A stretch of DNA of 64,000 nt from Roseiarcus sp963741405. GTDB taxonomy: Bacteria; Pseudomonadota; Alphaproteobacteria; Rhizobiales; Beijerinckiaceae. A program made the translations under genes and the position numbers. The DNA is taken from the NCBI GenBank assembly GCA_963741405.1, contig CAVUHX010000017.1, positions 1 through 64,000 of the forward strand, given 5' to 3'. The notes below the pieces were generated by a model that was given only the letters and a program-made list of their open reading frames with translations, was not told the origin of the DNA and did not search any database. Shown in pieces: positions 1 through 8,251 of the stretch. Position 1 is the first letter of the stretch; each line of letters opens with the position of its first letter.

Positions 1-1574
1 GTGGACGGCGAATTTCTTTGCGTCCGGTTCCAACTCCTGGTGATGGTCGTAAGGCGCCGGATCGAGCTTGCGGTTGTGCAGTTCGGCGAGCAGGTCGAAC
101 TGGTGCGTGTCGACCTTGGGCCGGCGCTCGCCGAGATGGCCGGCGAGGAAGTCGGTGATCGTCTCGGCGGCGATGCGGCCGTGGCCGATCGCGGTCGTGA
201 GCAGATGCGGACGGAGCGCGTCGCCGCCGGCGAAGTGCTTCGGCATCTTCTTGACCTGGTAGACCGGGTCAATCGCGATCGCGCCCCGGCCGCCGTCGAG
301 CCGCTGCAACCCTCCGCGAAATCGGCCATCTGGCCGATCGCCGAGATGATCATGTCGCATTCGATCTCGTATTCGGTGCCGTCGATCGGCTGCGGAACCA
401 TGCCCTTCATCGTGCATTTCCAAACGCGCATCGCCCGGGCGAGGCCATTCTCGTCTTCCAGCACTTCGAGCGGCATCACGCCGCCGACGATCTCGATGCC
501 CTCGCGCTTGGCGTCCTCGCGTTCCCGCTCGGCCGCGGTCATCTGCTCGACCGGGAAGAGGGAGGTCAGGACCGCCTTCACCCCCTCGCGGCGCAGGGTG
601 CCGGCGACGTCGGTCGCGGTATGGCCGAATCCTCGCTGATCGGGACGTCGTGTTCGTGGGTCTGGCCGATATGGCCGAGACGGCGCGCGACCGAGGCGAC
701 GTCGATCGACGTATCGCCGCCGCCGACCACGACGATGCGCATCGCGGTCGAGAACACCCAGCCTCGGTTGAACGCGTCGAGGAAGTCGACGCCGGTGATG
801 CAGTTGTCGGCGTCCGCGCCGGGGACCGGCAGCGGCCGTCCCTTCTGCGCGCCGATCGCCCAGAAGATCGCGTCGAAATCGCGCTCGAGGTCCTCGACTG
901 TCACGTCGCGCCCGACCTTGACGCCGGTGCGGCCTCGACGTCGCCAGCGCGAGGATCCGGCCGATCTCGGCGTCGAGCATGTCGCGCGGCGTGCGGTAGC
1001 CGGGGATGCCGAAGCGCATCATGCCGCCGAGCCGGTCGTGCGCCTCGAAGATCACCACCGCATGGCCTTTGTGGCGCAGGAAATGCGCCGCGGCGAGGCC
1101 GGCGGGGCCGCCGCCGACCACCGCGACTTTCTTGCCGGTCAGGGCCGGCGCGGCCGGCAGGGCGAGCTTGTTCTCGATCGCCCAGTCGCCGACATATTGC
1201 TCGACCGCGTTGATGCCGACGAAGTCGTCGACCTCGTTGCGGTTGCAGCCGTCCTCGCATGGCGCCGGGCAGACGCGGCCCATCACCGAGGGAAACGGGT
1301 TGGCCTCGACCATGCGGTTGAAGGCATAATGCTGCCACGGCATGCCGGCGACCGGCGGCTTGTCCATGCCCCGCGCGATGGCGAGCCAGCCGCGAATGTC
1401 GTGCCCCGAGGGGCAACTGCCCTGGCAGGGCGGCGTGCGATGGACGTAGGTCGGGCATTTGTATGTCTTGTCGGCCTGGAAGATCTTGGTGGTCAGGTCG
1501 CTCCACGCCCACGGCGTCTTGCCGTTCTCGAAGCGGCGAAACGTCAGCTTTTTCGGGTCGGTTGCTTCGGTCAT
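1..1574 (-). CDS. dsrL: DsrL, NAD(P)H:acceptor oxidoreductase of the oxidative Dsr pathway (partial, frame-broken)
   Basis: An iron-sulfur flavoprotein of the GltD-like family; in sulfur oxidisers it links DsrAB turnover to the NAD(P) pool. The ATG at 1574 follows AAGGAG and lies 13 bases after the dsrK stop. The N-terminus carries the cysteine pattern around PPCQGSCPSG and CEDGCNRNEVDD, then an FAD-binding VAVVGGGPAGLAAA. A later segment has the second dinucleotide fold (VVVGGGDTSIDVAS). Reading these in one protein needs three frame changes, near 925-935, 617-620 and 308-314, the last two at G/C runs where one restored base repairs the frame. The C-terminus lies beyond the left edge. The family assignment is firm; whether the gene is intact is not known. 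Confidence 0.85.
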   Translation of the reverse strand, partial: MTEATDPKKLTFRRFENGKTPWAWSDLTTKIFQADKTYKCPTYVHRTPPCQGSCPSGHDIRGWLAIARGMDKPPVAGMPWQHYAFNRMVEANPFPSVMGRVCPAPCEDGCNRNEVDDFVGINAVEQYVGDWAIENKLALPAAPALTGKKVAVVGGGPAGLAAAHFLRHKGHAVVIFEAHDRLGGMMRFGIPGYRTPRDMLDAEIGRILALATSRPHRRQGRARRDSRGPRARFRRDLLGDRRAEGTAAAGPRRGRRQLHHRRRLPRRVQPRLGVLDRDAHRRGRRRRYVDRRRLGRAPSRPYRPDPRTRRPDQRGFGHTATDVAGTLRREGVKAVLTSLFPVEQMTAAEREREDAKREGIEIVGGVMPLEVLEDENGLARAMRVWKCTMKGMVPQPIDGTEYEIECDMIISAIGQMADFAEGCSGSTAAGARSRLTRSTRSRRCRSTSPAATRSVRICSRPRSATAASPPRRSPTSSPAISASAGPRSTRTSSTCSPNCTTASSIRRLTTITRSWNRTQRNSPS

Positions 1575-1587
1575 TGCCCTCTTCTCC

Positions 1588-3138
1588 TTAAGACGCCGTC
1601 GCGCCGACGGTCTTGGCCGCGTCGAGTTCCTCGGCCTGCTTCGACCCGGTGAGAATGATCGCGTTCGACACCATCTGGTGGACGCTGACGATCGACTCCA
1701 TGTCGAAGCCGTATTTCGGCATAACCTTTGAAAACTGCGTCTTGCAGATCGCACAGATCGCCGCCATGTGCGTGACGCCGTGCTCGTCGGCGACCTCGCG
1801 CAGCGCGCGCATGCGGGGCTGCGCCCCCTTGACGCGCAAATCCATCAATTCGTCGGTGAGCAGGCCGCCGCCGCCGCCGCAGCAGAACGTGCTCTCGCGG
1901 ATGGTGTCCGGCGCCATGTCGAAAAAGTGATTGCAGGCCGCCCGCAATATGGCGCGCGGGATTTCGAACTGACCGCCCGGCTTGGAGCCCATGCGCGAGG
2001 CGCGGGAAACGTTGCAGGAATCGTGAAACGTGAGGCGGATGTGATCGTTCTTCGACTTGTCGAGGCGCAGCTTGCCCGCCTCGATCAGATCATGGGTGAA
2101 TTCGCAGATATGCTGCGGAATCGGATAAGCGGGATCGAGGAAATCGAGCGGACCAGCCAAAGTGTTCAGGAAGCTGTAGGCGACGCGCCAGGCGTGGCCG
2201 CATTCGCCGAACACGAGTTGCCTGACCTTGAGATCTTCGGCCGCCTTCCGAATGCGCAGCGCCACCTTCTGCATGTTGTCGTGCGAGCCGACGAACATGG
2301 CGAAATTGGCCGCTTCCGAAGCATACGAGCTGAGGGTCCACTTCACCCCCGCTTCATGCAGGACCTTGGCGTAGCCGATAAGCCCTTCCATGTGCGGAGT
2401 GGCGAAGAAGTCCGCGCTCGGCGTCACCAGCAGGATGTCGGCGCCTTCCCGATCGAGCGGCAGCTCGACGCGCACGCCCGTCTCCTCTTCGATTTCATCC
2501 TCGAGGCCTTCGAGCGTCGCCCTCAGGGCTTTGGGCGGCATGCCGAGATTGTTGCCGAGCTTGTAGACCTTGCCGATGATCTCGTTGGAGTACTTCTGCC
2601 CGAGGCCGATCGTGTCCATGATGTCGCGCGCTGCCATGGAGATTTCGGCGGTGTCGATACCGTATGGGCAGAACACCGAGCAGCGGCGGCACTGCGAGCA
2701 CTGGTGAAAATACGCATTCCAGTCGGCGAGCACCTCATCGGTGAGGTCCTCCGCGCCGACCAGCCAGGGGAGGTATTTGCCGGCCCAGGTGAAATGGCGG
2801 CGATAGACCTTGCGCAGGAGGTCCTGGCGCGCGACCGGCATGTTTTTCGGGTCGCCCGTGCCGAGATAATAGTGGCACTTGTCGGTGCAGGCGCCGCATT
2901 TGACGCAGGAATTGAGATAGACGCGCAGCGCCCGCGATCCCTCAACCAGCTCGCCGAGACGGGCGATCGCCTTGTCATGCCAGTCATCGACGAGCTTGCC
3001 GGGAAATCCGAGCGGCTCCTGCATCGCGGGCGAGGCGGGATAGGGCTTCGAGTTGGCCATCGCGCCGGGGCAGAACGCCGGCAGCTCGAGCGGATCGCCG
3101 TGGGATCGGTCTTCGGTCATCGTGTCGGCGGCGGCCAT
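1588..3138 (-). CDS. dsrK: DsrK, HdrD-like iron-sulfur subunit of the DsrMKJOP membrane complex
   Basis: 516 residues and uninterrupted. DsrK is the cytoplasmic subunit proposed to handle the DsrC thiol/trisulfide couple. Two ferredoxin-type cysteine clusters (CVKCGACTDKC, CSQCRRCSVFCPYG) are followed by heterodisulfide-reductase CCG-type cysteines (FHDSCN, STFCCGGGGG, CAICKTQF), which would hold the special catalytic 4Fe4S cluster. It starts 10 bases after dsrM and is followed by dsrL, the canonical order. The encoded family is clear from the motifs and neighbours. Confidence 0.95.
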   Translation of the reverse strand: MAAADTMTEDRSHGDPLELPAFCPGAMANSKPYPASPAMQEPLGFPGKLVDDWHDKAIARLGELVEGSRALRVYLNSCVKCGACTDKCHYYLGTGDPKNMPVARQDLLRKVYRRHFTWAGKYLPWLVGAEDLTDEVLADWNAYFHQCSQCRRCSVFCPYGIDTAEISMAARDIMDTIGLGQKYSNEIIGKVYKLGNNLGMPPKALRATLEGLEDEIEEETGVRVELPLDREGADILLVTPSADFFATPHMEGLIGYAKVLHEAGVKWTLSSYASEAANFAMFVGSHDNMQKVALRIRKAAEDLKVRQLVFGECGHAWRVAYSFLNTLAGPLDFLDPAYPIPQHICEFTHDLIEAGKLRLDKSKNDHIRLTFHDSCNVSRASRMGSKPGGQFEIPRAILRAACNHFFDMAPDTIRESTFCCGGGGGLLTDELMDLRVKGAQPRMRALREVADEHGVTHMAAICAICKTQFSKVMPKYGFDMESIVSVHQMVSNAIILTGSKQAEELDAAKTVGATAS

Positions 3139-3147
3139 GCGAACTCC

Positions 3148-3880
3148 TCAGGCGCGCCGGGCCGCGGCTTCGAGCCGGGGCGGCGGCGCATGTCGCTTTT
3201 CGCGCGTGTTGTCGGCCTGATTGCGCGACGGGCTGAAGAAGACGCCGGGCGCGTGCAGCAGCTTGGAGAAGGGGAAGACGATCATCAGCGCCGCGACCAG
3301 CGCGAGATGGACGAGCAGCGCAGGGTCGGTCGGCAGCGGCCGCCAGTCGAACCGCATCAATCCGAGGAAGAACGCCTTGGTCTCGACGATGTCGGTGCGC
3401 GCGACGAAGTTGAGGGTGAGCCCGCTGATGCCAATCGCGAGAATGAGGCCGAGCATCAGATAGTCGGACGGACAGCTGATATAACGCACCCGGTCCACCG
3501 CGACGCGCCGGACGAGCAGGGCGGCCAAGCGCCGCGACCATCGCCATGCCGAGGAGCGGGCCAAACGGCTGCACGAGCGCGACGATCGCCGGGACCGGCT
3601 GGAGAAAGTAGCGGAGGTGGCGCAGCAGCACGGCCGCAAGCGCGACATGGAAGACCCAGCCGAACAGCCAGATCCACTTGTTCGACTTGAACAGGCTCTG
3701 GAACAGGACGACCTCGCGCGCAACGCGCAGGGCCACGCCGCCCCGCGTGGTCGGAGCTGGAGTGGTCGGAATCCGCAGCGGAGCGGGCGTCCCGGCATAT
3801 TGCCAGACCCGAAGGCCGAGGCCGCCGACCAAAACGATCGTCGCGGCGTAGAACAGCGCAGCGTAGACGACGGTCGCCAC
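3148..3880 (-). CDS. dsrM: DsrM, NarI-like membrane cytochrome b subunit (one frame break)
   Basis: A hydrophobic protein of about 240 residues that would pass electrons between the quinone pool and DsrK. I take the GTG at 3880 as start because GGAGG sits 5 bases before it. The N-terminal half (VVYAALFYAATIVLVGGLG, then KIWLFGWVFHVALAAVLLRH-like helices) and the C-terminal half (DYLMLGLILAIGISGLTLN, HLALVAALMIVFPFSKLLH) are in different frames, with the switch near 3527-3533. The conserved tail FFSPSRNQADN is present. One inserted or two deleted bases explain the break. The upstream gene is dsrC and the downstream gene dsrK. Confidence 0.85.
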
Positions 3881-3951
3881 AAGTTCCTCCCATGCCCAGC
3901 GAGCTTCGTCAGCCCGCGGGCGCAATCATTCGTTCGCTTGGACCGGACGGC

Positions 3952-4287
3952 TCAGACGCACCCGGTCGGCTTCGGCAGGCCGGCGATCTTGCACGCCTGC
4001 TTGGCCGGTCCATAGGGGAATAGGGTATAGAGGTACTTCTGGTCGCCCTTTTCCTTGCCGTACTTCTTGGTCATCTCCTTGACGAGGATGCGCACGGCCG
4101 GAGCGATCTGGTATTCCTCGTAGTAATCCCGAAGGAAGTTGACGACTTCCCAATGCTCGGGCGTCATCTCGAGGTTCTCGCCTTTCGCGATGAGGTCGGC
4201 GAGTTCGGGGGTCCATTCGCCGATGTCGGTGAGGTAGCCCTCCTCGTCGTGCGGGATGGACATCCCGTTGAATGCGTACGCAGACAT
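3952..4287 (-). CDS. dsrC: DsrC, sulfur-carrier protein with two C-terminal cysteines
   Basis: 111 residues, the usual length. DsrC carries persulfide sulfur from DsrEFH to DsrAB and is the physiological partner of DsrK. Cys99 and the penultimate Cys110 (ending PTGCV) give the CX10C pair required for trisulfide chemistry, so this is a true DsrC and not a TusE-type homologue with one cysteine. The core WTPELADLIA and HWEVVNFLRDYYEEYQ is intact. It lies between dsrH and dsrM, in the standard place. Confidence 0.96.
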   Translation of the reverse strand: MSAYAFNGMSIPHDEEGYLTDIGEWTPELADLIAKGENLEMTPEHWEVVNFLRDYYEEYQIAPAVRILVKEMTKKYGKEKGDQKYLYTLFPYGPAKQACKIAGLPKPTGCV

Positions 4288-4322
4288 TATTTCTTCTCCT
4301 CTTTAGTTTTCCCGGCCGCCGC

Positions 4323-4631
4323 TCACAGCCAAGCGCAGACGCGAGCGTGGTTCGCGGCCAGATCGACGAAGCCGTCGTAGCCGACGACTTTCACGCCTTC
4401 GGCCAGATCCTCCGGCTTCATGCCGCGCGCAGCGAGATCGGGCCCGAGCGCGTAGACTTCGCAGCGTGCGCGGCTTTCGGCGATGGTCCTGGCGAACGTC
4501 CCGCCCTTGCGGGCGCCGAGCACGCCGTCCTCGATCATCAGAACGGCGTCGCCCTGGAGCGCATGTCCGAAAGCGGTCGCCATCGATCCGCGCTCGAACG
4601 GAGACTTGTTGATTGTGTGAAGCGTCGACAT
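4323..4631 (-). CDS. dsrH: DsrH, TusB-like subunit of the DsrEFH sulfurtransferase
   Basis: 102 residues starting MSTLHTINKSPFERGS and ending VCAWL, typical of DsrH/TusB. It forms the DsrE2F2H2 hexamer that hands sulfur to DsrC. From memory of the Allochromatium protein, position 20 is a cysteine; here residue 20 is alanine, so the DsrH thiol appears to be missing while the DsrE thiol is kept. The gene lies 11 bases after dsrF and 35 before dsrC, with one uninterrupted frame. Confidence 0.93.
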   Translation of the reverse strand: MSTLHTINKSPFERGSMATAFGHALQGDAVLMIEDGVLGARKGGTFARTIAESRARCEVYALGPDLAARGMKPEDLAEGVKVVGYDGFVDLAANHARVCAWL

Positions 4632-4642
4632 CGATAATTCCC

Positions 4643-5053
4643 TCAGAAGCTCAGGACCACGTCGTTCTCGCCGATGATGCGAGCCATTTCGGCGCGGTCG
4701 ACGAGATGGATCGAGGGCTTCTCCGCGTAATCCTCATTTTCGTCCTCGTAGACAATCGGCATGAGGTCCGCCTGGCTCAGTCCCCGCTCCTCCAAAAACT
4801 CGCGTTCGACGTAGAGCTTGCGGACCTCGAAATCGCCGAGCGCCCGATAGGTCTTGGAGAAGTTCTTCATGCCGATTCCGGCGGTGTCCTGCCCGTCGAT
4901 CAGCTCGAAGACCCCGTCGTCGATAAAGGCGAGCGACACGTCCTGTTCGAAGGCCGCTCCGATCAGCACGACCTCGAGCGACTCGAGAGCGTAGATCGTC
5001 CCGTATGGCGCTCTGCGGTTGATGTAGAGAAACTTCTTTTTCGTTTCGCTCAT
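4643..5053 (-). CDS. dsrF: DsrF, TusC-like subunit of the DsrEFH sulfurtransferase
   Basis: 136 residues with the TusC/DsrF start KKKFLYINRRAPYGTIYALE and the conserved AAFEQDVSLAFIDDGVF. The subunit is structural, without a catalytic cysteine in the usual place. It lies 9 bases after dsrE and 11 before dsrH, so E-F-H are almost certainly co-translated. The presence of dsrEFH is a marker that the Dsr system runs in the oxidative direction. Confidence 0.94.
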   Translation of the reverse strand: MSETKKKFLYINRRAPYGTIYALESLEVVLIGAAFEQDVSLAFIDDGVFELIDGQDTAGIGMKNFSKTYRALGDFEVRKLYVEREFLEERGLSQADLMPIVYEDENEDYAEKPSIHLVDRAEMARIIGENDVVLSF

Positions 5054-5062
5054 GACGCGCCC

Positions 5063-5455
5063 TCAATCCCCGAACGTGACCATGCGGTCGGCCTGGATGC
5101 CGGCCTCGATCAGTTGCCCGAGGCCCGATATCCGGAAGCCCGGCGCGATGTTGTCGGCGTCCTTGCCCTGCCGCTTGGCCTCGTTGGCGTCGAGGATGCC
5201 GCGCCGCTGCGCCGCCGCGATGCACACGACGAGATCGACGTGGTGCATGAGCGCAACTTCGCTCCACTGCTTCTGCAGGTTGCGGTCGTCCTGTGGGGGC
5301 ACGGTCAGGCGCGTGCCGTTATTGACGCCGTCGTGATAGAAGAACACGCGAAAGATCTCATGCCCCTTGGCGAGCGCCGCCTTCACGAACTGCAGGGCGC
5401 TGTCGGACGCCTGGTGCGTGTAGGGCCCCTCATTGACGACGACTCCGAACTTCAA
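5063..5455 (-). CDS. dsrE: DsrE, TusD-like catalytic subunit of the DsrEFH sulfurtransferase
   Basis: 130 residues, intact. The persulfide-carrying cysteine is Cys78 in VDLVVCIAAAQRRGI, the position known to be essential in Allochromatium DsrE. The protein would accept sulfane sulfur from upstream rhodanese/TusA-type donors and pass it to DsrC. It lies 94 bases downstream of dsrB and begins the compact dsrEFH block. Confidence 0.95.
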   Translation of the reverse strand: MKFGVVVNEGPYTHQASDSALQFVKAALAKGHEIFRVFFYHDGVNNGTRLTVPPQDDRNLQKQWSEVALMHHVDLVVCIAAAQRRGILDANEAKRQGKDADNIAPGFRISGLGQLIEAGIQADRMVTFGD

Positions 5456-5549
5456 ACCGCTCTCCTTCGGCGCGGCTCAGCGCCATTCTTGTAAGAGTCC
5501 CGTCGTCGCGTGGGAGGCGACGACGACGGGCAAGCGCCAGTCGCGGCGC

Positions 5550-6588
5550 TCAAAAGTGGAGGTGCGCCGACATGTTCATGGACTTGCGCGCACCGGTCCA
5601 TGTATCGAGGTGGTGCTTGGTAAAGGCGAAACCCGTGATTTCGAAGAAGCGCGGCCAGCCGATCCGCTCGATCCACTCCCCCAATCGCTCCCACGGGCGG
5701 CCGCCTGCCTTGTAGGCGTAAAGAATCTTGAGAACGACCTCTTCGACTTCCGGCCAGCGCGGCGGATTGTTGGGCAGGTTGGCGATGACCAGCTTGTGGA
5801 AGGTCGGCTTCGAGCGCGCGTTCGAGTGTTTGCCGCCGACCCAGACGGCCAGTTTGGTCGAATCCGCGCCATTGATTTGCATCGGCGGACACGGCGGATA
5901 GCAGGCGCCGCAGCAGATGCACTTGCTCTCGTCGACTTCCAGGGATGGCTTTCCGTTGACCATTGCGGGGCGAATCGCCGCCACCGGGCAGCGCGCAACA
6001 ACGGCCGGCCGCTCGCACACCTTGGACACGAGATCGTGATTGATGCGCGGGGGTTTGGTGTATTGCACGTTGATCGAGATGTCGCCCTGGCCGCCGCAAT
6101 TGATCTGGCAACAGGAGGTGGTGATGCGCACGCGGCTCGGCATCTCGGTGTGCGTGAACTCGTGATGCATTTTGTCCATCAGGCTCTTGACCACGCCCGA
6201 CGCGTCGGTGCCCGGGATGTCGCAATGCAGCCACCCTTGCGTGTGCGAGATCATCGACACCGAATTGGCGGTGCCGCCGACGGGGAAGCCTTCGGCGATC
6301 AGCTTGTCGATCAGCGGCTGAACCTTGTCTAAGCGAGCTCAGCATGAACTCGATGTTGCTGCGGGTGGTGAACCGAACGTGGCCCTCGGCGAACTGGTCG
6401 CCGATGTCGCAGAGCTTGCGGATGGTGAACACGTCCATCTGGCGCTGTGTGCCGGCGCGCACCGTCCAGACTTCGTCACCGCTCTTGGCGACATGACGCA
6501 GCACGCCCGGACGCGGGTGGTCGTGCCAGGCCCATTGGCCGTAGTTCTTTTTCAACAGCGGGTGCATGTATTGAAAGGGATCCGGCAC
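5550..6588 (-). CDS. dsrB: DsrB, dissimilatory sulfite reductase beta subunit (one frame break)
   Basis: Beta subunit of the siroheme sulfite reductase, running in reverse to oxidise sulfur bound to DsrC. From the ATG at 6588 (MPDPFQYMHPLLKKNYGQW) the frame is good to SNIEFMLSS near 6330. It then shifts, and the rest (DKVQPLIDKLIAEGFPVGG, the SCCQINCGGQGD region, the ferredoxin cysteines CICCGACYPPC, end near SAHLHF) is in another frame. One extra base after a CTT codon explains it. Both halves are conserved, so the break is either recent or a sequencing error. Confidence 0.9.
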
Positions 6589-6708
6589 GCCTGAACTCGA
6601 TGGGGCGTCTCATTTGCGTCGCAACGTTCATTCGCGGTCTCTCCCAAAACTCTTGTCTTTGAACCGCGCCGCCGGACTTGCGTCCAGCGGTCGGCTCGAT
6701 TCGATCTC

Positions 6709-8010
6709 CTACTCGGCGGCGACGTCGATATTCTTTTCCCTCGCCTTGCGCTCGAAATACTTCTCCGCCTCGACGGTGAAATCATCGGTGCGGACATAGC
6801 AGGACGTGCGCGGATGGTTGACCATGTTTGGATCGGGATCGATTTCGACCGCCTCGAGGAAGGCCGGCAGGCCGATGCGGTCGATGGTTTCGCCGATGCG
6901 CTCATGCTCGAGCGCGTTCTCGGAAAAGAAATCGACCAGCTTGCGGCCCAATTCGACGAGCTTCTCGTAGTCCTCGTCGGTGTCGAGTTTCATGAAGGGA
7001 ACGAGCACCGTGCCCATCAGGTCGCCGACCTTGAGGGCGCGCTTACCGCCGACCAGGATCGCCGCGCCCCGGTCGTCGCCGGGCGAGAGCGCCTTGGGCA
7101 TCACGTTGAGGCAATGCATGCAGCGCACGCAGGACTTGTTGTCGACGTCGAGCGTGTCGTCGTCGTTGAGGCTCAATGCGCGCGTCGGGCACATCGAGAT
7201 GACGGTATCGATCATGTGCTTCCGTCCGACCCGCTTGACGTGGGCCTTCACCTCTTCCTGGTTGACCTTCATGTGGTCGCGCCAAGTGCCAATCACCGCG
7301 AAGTCGGCGCGATGGATCGCGTTGACGCAATCGTTGCCGCAGCCGGAGAACTTGAATTTGAACTTGTATGGCAGCGCCGGGCGATGCATCTCGTCGAGAA
7401 ACGAGTTGAGCACCGTCCGGTGAGCCTTGACCTCGTCGTAACAGGACATTTCGCAACGAGCGTGGCCGACGCAACTCGTCGAGGTGCGCATCGCCGGACC
7501 CGCGCCGCCCAGATCGAAGCCGATCTCATTGAGAGCGTCGAAAGCCTTCTGGGAGTTTTCGGTCGTGCAGCCCTGGAACATGATGTCGCCGCTCTGGCCG
7601 TGGAAGGCGATCAGGCCCGAGCCGTGCTCCTCCCAGATGTCGCAGAGTTGGCGCAGGACATCAGTGCTGTAATGGTAGCCCGCCGGCGGCTGCACGCGCA
7701 GCGTATGGAATTCTTTCGAGGCGGGGTACTGTGCGGCGACCTCGGAAAAGCGCGGAATGATGCCGCCGCCATAGCCGAACACCGAAACGGTGCCGCCCTT
7801 CCAGTAGCCGAGCCGTTCCTCATAGGAATGCTCAAGTTGCCCGAGCAGGTCGTTCATCATCGGAGCGTATTGCTTGTCGCCTGCGTCGCGCAGGCGCTTG
7901 AGCCCCGTGACGAAGCTCGGCCACGGCCCGGTTTCGAGCTGGTCGAGCATAGGGGTGGGGTGTTGGCCCTTGGAGGGGGTAATGGTCTTGTCTTCCTCTG
8001 ACACCGGCAT
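6709..8010 (-). CDS. dsrA: DsrA, dissimilatory sulfite reductase alpha subunit
   Basis: About 433 residues if started at the ATG at 8010, which follows GAGGGAGAG; a longer reading to 8118 is possible but lacks a clear ribosome site. The start region HPTPMLDQLETGPWPSFV is characteristic. Cysteines for the siroheme-linked 4Fe4S cluster are in CVGHARCEMSC and SGCGNDC, and the inserted ferredoxin domain has CPTRALSLN and CVRCMHC. It is the first gene of the dsr transcript. A sulfide-type operator lies in the upstream divergent promoter. Confidence 0.95.
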   Translation of the reverse strand: MPVSEEDKTITPSKGQHPTPMLDQLETGPWPSFVTGLKRLRDAGDKQYAPMMNDLLGQLEHSYEERLGYWKGGTVSVFGYGGGIIPRFSEVAAQYPASKEFHTLRVQPPAGYHYSTDVLRQLCDIWEEHGSGLIAFHGQSGDIMFQGCTTENSQKAFDALNEIGFDLGGAGPAMRTSTSCVGHARCEMSCYDEVKAHRTVLNSFLDEMHRPALPYKFKFKFSGCGNDCVNAIHRADFAVIGTWRDHMKVNQEEVKAHVKRVGRKHMIDTVISMCPTRALSLNDDDTLDVDNKSCVRCMHCLNVMPKALSPGDDRGAAILVGGKRALKVGDLMGTVLVPFMKLDTDEDYEKLVELGRKLVDFFSENALEHERIGETIDRIGLPAFLEAVEIDPDPNMVNHPRTSCYVRTDDFTVEAEKYFERKAREKNIDVAAE

Positions 8011-8173
8011 CTCTCCCTCGTAGCTGACCGACGCTTGTCCGCGTCCAGCGAAATTGACCGGCGTGCGACCGGAAGAACCCTGACTGCGGACCGTCGTTCT
8101 GGCCGCAGCCGACGACAAATCCGCGCGACGACCCTCTTCCCACGGCGCCGGAATTGGGCGATATTAGCGAAAA

Positions 8174-8189
8174 ATTCGAATATGTGAAT
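8174..8189. promoter_or_regulatory. Inverted repeat ATTC-N8-GAAT, possible SqrR/BigR-type sulfide operator
   Basis: The site reads ATTCGAATATGTGAAT. The arms ATTC and GAAT are perfect inverted repeats separated by eight bases, which as I recall is the SqrR-type (ArsR-family persulfide sensor) recognition pattern. It lies 164 bases upstream of the dsrA start and 63 bases upstream of the divergent dioxygenase gene, in an AT-rich patch within GC-rich DNA. No ArsR gene is in the window, so the regulator would be encoded elsewhere. Confidence 0.5.
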
Positions 8190-8251
8190 AGGTTCCCGGA
8201 AAAAAATGTCGGCGAGGCGGCTCTCCGGCCGGCGTGGTTAGGGCGGAAGCG

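Noticed and set aside
901..1512. 203-codon open frame on the minus strand inside dsrL
   Set aside because: Out of frame with the DsrL protein; the true frame from 1574 reads the cysteine and FAD motifs directly.
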